A stretch of DNA of 64,000 nucleotides from Streptomyces sp. ISL-94 (GTDB lineage: Bacteria; Actinomycetota; Actinomycetes; Streptomycetales; Streptomycetaceae): positions 30,420 through 94,419 of the forward strand of contig NZ_JAGGOZ010000074.1 in the NCBI RefSeq assembly GCF_018614075.1. Direction: 5' to 3'. The translations under genes were made by a program, and so were the position numbers. Below, piece by piece: positions 58,952-64,000 of the stretch. The notes under the pieces were generated by a model. That model was not told where the DNA came from, did not search any database, and was given only the letters and a program-made list of their open reading frames with translations. Each line of letters begins with the position of its first letter. Positions within the stretch are counted from its first letter, which is position 1.

Positions 58952-61756
58952 CTACTTCTTACGGCGCCGCCCACCAGAGGCCTTGGCCGCCTTCCGCCGC
59001 TCCGCCCGCGTCATCCCGTCACCGTCGCCGTCACCGGCGGCGTCCGACTCGAAGTCGCCCTCGACGACCCCGCCCTCCCCGTCGACCGTCGGAGCCGAGA
59101 AGTGCAGCCGGTCCGGCCGCTGCGGAGCATCCAGCCCCTTCGCCCGGATCTCCGGCCGCGCCCCCGGCACCGGCTCCTTCGTCAGCGACGGCGCCGCGTC
59201 CTGCACCGGAAGCTCCTCGACCTGCTGCTCGACCTGGACCTCCAGGTTGAACAGGTAGCCGACGGACTCCTCCTTGATGCCCTCCTGCATGGCGTTGAAC
59301 ATGTCGAAGCCCTCGCGCTGGTACTCGACCAGCGGGTCCTTCTGGGCCATCGCCCGCAGGCCGATGCCCTCCTGCAGGTAGTCCATCTCGTACAGGTGCT
59401 CACGCCACTTGCGGTCCAGCACCGACAGCACCACGCGCCGCTCCAGCTCGCGCATGATGTCCGAGCCCAGCGTCTTCTCGCGCGCCGCGTACTGCTCGTG
59501 GATGTCGTCCTTGATGGACTCCGCGATGAACTCGGCGGTGATGCCCGCCCGGTCGCCCGCGGCCTCCTCCAGCTCCTCGATGGTGACCTTCACCGGGTAG
59601 AGCTGCTTGAAGGCGCCCCACAGCCGCTCCAGGTCCCACTCCTCCGCGAAGCCCTCGACCGTCTCGGCCGCGATGTACGCGTCGATGGTGTCGTCCATCA
59701 TGAAGCGCACCTGGTCCTGCAGGTCCTCGCCCTGCAGGACGCGGCGGCGCTCGCGGTAGATGACCTCGCGCTGGCTGTTGAGGACCTCGTCGTACTTCAG
59801 GACGTTCTTGCGCGTCTCGAAGTTCTGGGTCTCCACCTGCGACTGGGCCGACGCGATCGCGCGCGTCACCATCTTGTTCTCGATCGGCACGTCGTCCGGC
59901 ACGTTGGCCATCGCCATGACCCGCTCGACCATCTGCGCCTTGAACAGGCGCATCAGGTCGTCGCCCAGCGAGAGGTAGAAGCGGGACTCGCCCGGGTCGC
60001 CCTGTCGGCCGGAGCGGCCGCGCAGCTGGTTGTCGATACGGCGCGACTCGTGCCGCTCGGTGCCCAGCACGTACAGCCCGCCGAGCTCCTTGACCTCCTC
60101 GAACTCCGCCTTCACCGCCGCCTCGGCCCTGATGAGCGCCTCGGGCAGGGCGTGCGCCCACTCCTCGATGTGCTCCTCCGGGTCCAGGCCGCGCTGGCGC
60201 AGCTCCGCCTCGGCAAGGTCGTCCGGGTTGCCGCCGAGCTTGATGTCGGTACCGCGGCCGGCCATGTTCGTGGCGACGGTGACCGCGCCCCGGCGGCCGG
60301 CCTGGGCGACGATCGTCGCCTCACGGTCGTGCTGCTTGGCGTTGAGCACCTCGTGCGGGATGCCGCGCTTGGAGAGCTGCTGGGAGAGGTACTCGGACTT
60401 CTCGACCGACGTCGTACCGACGAGGATCGGCTGGCCCTTCTCGTGCTTCTCCGCGATGTCGTCGACGACGGCGGCGAACTTCGCGACCTCGGTCCGGTAG
60501 ATCAGGTCCGCCTGGTCCTTGCGGACCATGTCGCGGTTGGTCGGGATCGGGACGACACCAAGCTTGTAGATCTGGTGGAACTCGGCGGCCTCGGTCATGG
60601 CCGTACCGGTCATGCCCGACAGCTTCTTGTAGAGGCGGAAGAAGTTCTGCAGGGTGATCGTGGCGAGGGTCTGGTTCTCGTCCTTGATGTCCACCCCTTC
60701 CTTCGCCTCGATCGCCTGGTGCATGCCCTCGTTGTAGCGGCGGCCGGCGAGGATACGGCCGGTGTGCTCGTCGACGATCATGACTTCGCCGTCGATGACG
60801 ACGTAGTCCTTGTCCTTCTTGAACAGTTCCTTCGCCTTGATGGCGTTGTTCAGGTAGCCGACGAGCGGGGTGTTCACCGACTCGTAGAGGTTCTCGATGC
60901 CGAGCCAGTCCTCGACCTTGGCGACACCGGCCTCGTGGATGGCGACGGTCCGCTTCTTCTCGTCGACCTCGTAGTCGCCGGTCTCCTCGATGCCCTTCAG
61001 CGGCTGGCCGGCCTCGCCCTTGGTCAGGCGGGTCACCAGCTTCGCGAAGTCGCCGTACCACTTCGTGGCCTGGTCGGCCGGACCGGAGATGATCAGCGGG
61101 GTACGGGCCTCGTCGACCAGGATCGAGTCGACCTCGTCGACCACGGCGAAGTTGTGGCCGCGCTGGACGAGCTCGTCCTGCGACCACGCCATGTTGTCGC
61201 GTAGGTAGTCGAAGCCGAACTCGTTGTTCGTGCCGTAGGTGATGTCGCAGGCATACTGGTCGCGGCGCTGCGCCGGCGACATGTTCGCCAGGATGCAGCC
61301 GACCTCCAGGCCGAGGAACTTGTGCACCCGGCCCATCAGCTCGGAGTCACGCTCGGCGAGGTAGTCGTTCACCGTGATCAGGTGGACGCCCTTGCCGGAC
61401 AGCGCGTTCAGGTACGCGGGCAGCGTGCCGACGAGGGTCTTGCCCTCACCGGTCTTCATCTCGGCCACGTGGCCGAGGTGCAGCGCCGCGCCACCCATGA
61501 TCTGGACGTCGTAGTGCCGCTGGCCGAGGACGCGCTTGGCCGCCTCGCGGACGGTCGCGAAGGCCTCCGGCAGCAGGTCGTCCAGGCTCTCGCCGTCCTG
61601 GAAACGCTGCTTGTACTCGTCCGTGAGCGCCCGCAACTCGGCGTCGGAGAGGTTGACGAAGTCCTCTTCGATGGAGTTGACCTGGTCCGCGATGCGGTGC
61701 AGTTTGCGCAGGATCTTGCCTTCGCCTGCACGCATGAGCTTGTTGAAGACGGACAC
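58952..61756 (-). CDS. secA: Preprotein translocase ATPase SecA
   Basis: A 934-residue SecA, the cytosolic motor that pushes unfolded secretory proteins through SecYEG. Walker A MKTGEGKTLVGTLPAYLN, the DEVDSILVDEARTPL box, GTSVEKSEYLSQ and TNMAGRGTDIKLGG, and the helicase-motor end (RSGRQGDPGESRFYLSLGDDL) are all present. The C-terminus is acidic then Lys/Arg-rich (RAERRKAAKASGGRRRKK) and lacks the Cys-rich zinc-binding tail of many SecAs, as is usual in actinobacteria. GTG 61756 with GGAG upstream. Confidence 0.97.
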   Translation of the reverse strand: MSVFNKLMRAGEGKILRKLHRIADQVNSIEEDFVNLSDAELRALTDEYKQRFQDGESLDDLLPEAFATVREAAKRVLGQRHYDVQIMGGAALHLGHVAEMKTGEGKTLVGTLPAYLNALSGKGVHLITVNDYLAERDSELMGRVHKFLGLEVGCILANMSPAQRRDQYACDITYGTNNEFGFDYLRDNMAWSQDELVQRGHNFAVVDEVDSILVDEARTPLIISGPADQATKWYGDFAKLVTRLTKGEAGQPLKGIEETGDYEVDEKKRTVAIHEAGVAKVEDWLGIENLYESVNTPLVGYLNNAIKAKELFKKDKDYVVIDGEVMIVDEHTGRILAGRRYNEGMHQAIEAKEGVDIKDENQTLATITLQNFFRLYKKLSGMTGTAMTEAAEFHQIYKLGVVPIPTNRDMVRKDQADLIYRTEVAKFAAVVDDIAEKHEKGQPILVGTTSVEKSEYLSQQLSKRGIPHEVLNAKQHDREATIVAQAGRRGAVTVATNMAGRGTDIKLGGNPDDLAEAELRQRGLDPEEHIEEWAHALPEALIRAEAAVKAEFEEVKELGGLYVLGTERHESRRIDNQLRGRSGRQGDPGESRFYLSLGDDLMRLFKAQMVERVMAMANVPDDVPIENKMVTRAIASAQSQVETQNFETRKNVLKYDEVLNSQREVIYRERRRVLQGEDLQDQVRFMMDDTIDAYIAAETVEGFAEEWDLERLWGAFKQLYPVKVTIEELEEAAGDRAGITAEFIAESIKDDIHEQYAAREKTLGSDIMRELERRVVLSVLDRKWREHLYEMDYLQEGIGLRAMAQKDPLVEYQREGFDMFNAMQEGIKEESVGYLFNLEVQVEQQVEELPVQDAAPSLTKEPVPGARPEIRAKGLDAPQRPDRLHFSAPTVDGEGGVVEGDFESDAAGDGDGDGMTRAERRKAAKASGGRRRKK

Positions 61757-61997
61757 CGAGGTTTGTCTCCTTGCCGGTCGGGCCTGGGCACTGTACGTAC
61801 ACGGGCACGGCAGGTGGGCCCCACCGCAACGGCCATCGTAAGCGAGGACGTGGTCGCGTCGGGAGGTCCGCCGTTGCCGCGAGGGCGCGGGTGCCCGTAT
61901 TGAGAACGTACGGGTGGCACCGAAGGTGCCGCCGTCCCGGAGGCCTTTACGAAAAAAGTGTTCGCACGGTGCATCGCGGCACGACCAGAATCACGTC

Positions 61998-62573
61998 ATG
62001 GAACCCACCACACTGACCACCGCCCGCCTGGAATTGCGGCCTTTCGTCCCCGCCGACGAGGACGAGGTCTACGCCGCCGCCCAGGATCCCGACATCCAGC
62101 GCTGGACGATGGTCCCCTCCCCCTACGAGCGCGCCCACGCGCACGGCTTCGTGACCGAGGTCGTACCGAACGGCTGGCGCGAGGACACGGCGTACCCCTT
62201 CGCGGTCCGCCGGGGGGCCGGCGGCCCGCTGGTCGCCGCCGTCGGCCTCCACGTGCACGGGCCGGACTCGTACGAGATCGGCTACTGGGCGGTGAAGGAG
62301 CACCGCGGGCTGGGGTACATGACCGAGGCCGTGGCCGCCGTCGCCCGCTGGGCCTTCACCGAGGTGGGCGCCGTACGGCTGGAGTGGCGCGCCGAGGCGG
62401 GCAACACCGGCTCCCGCGTCGTCGCGGAGAAGGTCGGCTTCCGCGTCGAGGGCCTCCTGCGGGCCGGCCTGATCAGGAACGGCACCGCACGCGACTGCTG
62501 GATCGGCGCCCTGCTCCCCTCCGACCTCGGCCTGCCCCCCGCGCTGCCGTACCTGGCGTCGGCCGCCGAGTAG
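61998..62573 (+). CDS. GNAT family N-acetyltransferase (RimJ/RimL-like)
   Basis: A 191-residue acetyltransferase. Acetyl-CoA loop KEHRGLGYMTEAVAAV (about residues 103-118); LELRPFVPADEDEV at the start and NTGSRVVAEKVGFRVEG near the end are RimJ/RimL landmarks. ATG 61998 is the second ATG-like position in the frame but begins the conserved domain. It is divergent from secA. The substrate is unknown. Confidence 0.9.
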   Translation: MEPTTLTTARLELRPFVPADEDEVYAAAQDPDIQRWTMVPSPYERAHAHGFVTEVVPNGWREDTAYPFAVRRGAGGPLVAAVGLHVHGPDSYEIGYWAVKEHRGLGYMTEAVAAVARWAFTEVGAVRLEWRAEAGNTGSRVVAEKVGFRVEGLLRAGLIRNGTARDCWIGALLPSDLGLPPALPYLASAAE

Positions 62574-62679
62574 GGGCCCTGCACAATCCCGGCCGGCGCG
62601 CTGCTCCCGTGCGGCCTCGGGCTGCCATCCCGGCTCCCGTACGGGCCCGTTGTCAGTGGCGCCGCCTAGGCTTCGGCAC

Positions 62680-63861
62680 ATGACCATGATCTCGTTGTCC
62701 GCCGATGAGGCCCGCCGGATCGCCCTGCGCGCGCAGGGCTTCCTCGGAGCGCCCGACCGCCGCGGCGGGGTCCGGGGGGTTCTGCGCCACCTCGGCGCCG
62801 TACAGCTGGACACCATCTCGGTCCTGGCCCGCTCTCACGAGCTGATCCCGTACGCGCGCCTGGGCGCGGTGGGCCGCGAAGCGGTCGAGAAGGCGTACTG
62901 GTCGGACCGTCACGCCTTCGAGTACTGGTCGCACGCGGCCTGCATCCTGCCCATCGAGGAATGGCCGCATTTCGCCTTCCGCCGCCGTGCCCGCCGGGCG
63001 CGCGGCCACCGCTGGCACATCCTCCAGGACAAGGAGCGCTCGACGCGGGCGGTCCTGGACCGGCTCAAGGCCGACGGCCCGCTGACCTCCACCGAGCTGG
63101 GCGGCGCCAAGAACGGCGGCGAGTGGTTCGAGTGGTCCGAGACCAAGATCGCGGTGGAGTGGCTGCTCGACACCGGCGAGGTGGTGTGCAGCGAGCGCCG
63201 CGGCTGGAAGCGGGTCTACGACCTCGCCGAGCGCGCGGTGCCCGACGCGCTGCTCCACGACGACCTGGACGACCGCGAGTGCATGCGCCGCCTCGTCGCC
63301 CTGGCCGGCCGTTCCCTGGGCGTCGGCACCCGCGCGGACATCGCGGACTACCACCGCCTCAAGGGCGATGAGTTCGACGCGGTGATCGCCGACTCCGGTC
63401 TGGTCCCGGTCGAGGTCGAGGGCTGGGCACAGCGTCATCGCGGAGTGGCGGCCTGGGCGGATCCGGCGGCGCTCGCGACGCCTCCCCGGGGCCGCCACCG
63501 CACGACGCTGCTGTCGCCCTTCGACTCGCTGGTCTGGGACCGCCCCCGCACGGAGCGGATCTTCGGCTTCACGCACCGCCTGGAGGCGTACGTCCCCAAG
63601 CCGAAGCGGATACACGGGTACTTCGCGATGCCGCTGCTGGCGGGCGGCCTGCTCCAGGGCCGCGTCGACCCGGCCCGCGAGGGCTCCACCCTGGTGGCCC
63701 GCCAGCTCTCCCTGACCTCCCCGAAGGCCGCCCGCCCGATGGCGGAGGCCCTGCAGGAGGCGGCTCAGTGGGTGGGCTGCGAGGAGGTACGGGTCGAGCG
63801 CGCCGGCTCGCCCGCCGAGGCGGCGGCCGTCACGGCCGAGCTCGCCGCCCTGCCCGCCTAG
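62680..63861 (+). CDS. YcaQ/AlkX-family DNA glycosylase (winged-helix)
   Basis: A 393-residue protein of the winged-helix YcaQ family, DNA glycosylases that unhook interstrand crosslinks and remove bulky alkyl adducts. The catalytic Gln-x-Asp motif is visible as QLDTI in LGAVQLDTISVLARSHEL (about residues 36-53), the form typical of YcaQ/AlkX rather than AlkZ. Winged-helix repeats follow, and the C-terminal barrel contains LLSPFDSLVWDRPRTERIFGF. ATG 62680 is the conserved start. A single-gene unit 106 bp after the GNAT gene. Confidence 0.93.
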   Translation: MTMISLSADEARRIALRAQGFLGAPDRRGGVRGVLRHLGAVQLDTISVLARSHELIPYARLGAVGREAVEKAYWSDRHAFEYWSHAACILPIEEWPHFAFRRRARRARGHRWHILQDKERSTRAVLDRLKADGPLTSTELGGAKNGGEWFEWSETKIAVEWLLDTGEVVCSERRGWKRVYDLAERAVPDALLHDDLDDRECMRRLVALAGRSLGVGTRADIADYHRLKGDEFDAVIADSGLVPVEVEGWAQRHRGVAAWADPAALATPPRGRHRTTLLSPFDSLVWDRPRTERIFGFTHRLEAYVPKPKRIHGYFAMPLLAGGLLQGRVDPAREGSTLVARQLSLTSPKAARPMAEALQEAAQWVGCEEVRVERAGSPAEAAAVTAELAALPA

Positions 63862-64000
63862 TGCTGTGGCCGGAAAGGTTTGCCGGGGCGCGGCGTCCGG
63901 TGCGGTGCATCGCAAGGCGGAGGGCCGCGGCTCGTACTGGACGTACTTGCGCGGTCCGACAACGCGGCGAGGTGCCGTACTGGGCGTCGCGACCCGGTGA
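63862..64000. repeat. Intergenic segment resembling a dispersed Streptomyces element, partial
   Basis: 139 bp after the glycosylase stop to the right edge with no coding character of its own. It begins GTGCTGTGGCCGGAAAGG and contains the near-direct pair GTACTGGACGTAC and GTACTGGGCGTC. I recall near-identical DNA at several places in Streptomyces chromosomes, but only one copy lies in this window, so the repeat status is unproven here. Confidence 0.35.

Overview
The window is chromosomal DNA from a Streptomyces or very close relative. Evidence is the very high GC content, the G/C-biased third codon positions, frequent GTG starts, twelve-plus copies of a Streptomyces-type GC-rich intergenic repeat, and a gene order that matches, from memory, the core region around SCO2940 to SCO3007 of S. 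coelicolor (murA-hup-malic enzyme-HelD; nnaR-narK; ftsEX-ctp-smpB-ssrA; prfB; pkaB-pkaA; NAD-glutamate dehydrogenase; secA).

Layout. 1-4658 (minus): type VII (ESX-like) secretion-associated operon with two WXG/PPE-like proteins, a mycosin protease and a long protein cut by the left edge. 4829-10058 (minus): three-subunit molybdenum hydroxylase (xanthine dehydrogenase family) operon whose FeS subunit has a huge low-complexity N-terminus. 10436-15085: GH20 hexosaminidase, a probable small gene, a DUF3039 protein, YqgE and murA. 15419-20916 (minus): HU, malic enzyme, a candidate small RNA, a HelD-type RNA-polymerase helicase and a CGNR zinc-finger regulator. 21456-27139: GNAT, nnaR and narK (nitrogen assimilation, with a GlnR-like array in front of narK), LysR and an MFS exporter. 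27218-31762: yefM-yoeB toxin-antitoxin pair facing ssrA (tmRNA), then smpB, an S41 protease, ftsX and ftsE. 31988-34703: small zinc-ribbon membrane protein, prfB, and an RRHVD-type leader peptide ahead of a 2OG-Fe(II) oxygenase. 34993-41864: two Ser/Thr kinases (pkaB, pkaA) and a divergent FHA-FtsK ATPase. 41962-45651: sugar ABC importer lacking its ATPase, one permease carrying a large extracellular insert. 45763-50774: fused glycosyltransferase/CDP-glycerol transferase and a TagGH-like exporter with a TetR regulator between. 51093-58603: giant NAD-glutamate dehydrogenase, HAD hydrolase, DUF6912 and Rv3235-like proteins. 58952-63861: secA, GNAT, YcaQ-family glycosylase.

Themes. Ribosome rescue and mRNA interference sit together (YoeB, tmRNA, SmpB, RF2 within about 6 kb). 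Envelope biogenesis recurs (MurA, FtsEX, SecA, TagF/TagGH). A dispersed repeat family is concentrated at gene 3' ends, mainly between convergent genes. The least-explained elements are the candidate minus-strand small RNA at about 17640-17780, the leader peptide/attenuator at 33466-33675, the repeat family (including a related copy inside the FHA-FtsK linker), the permease insert, and in-frame micro-repeats in the FeS-subunit and HAD genes. All gene-name and synteny statements come from memory of the families; no search was run.
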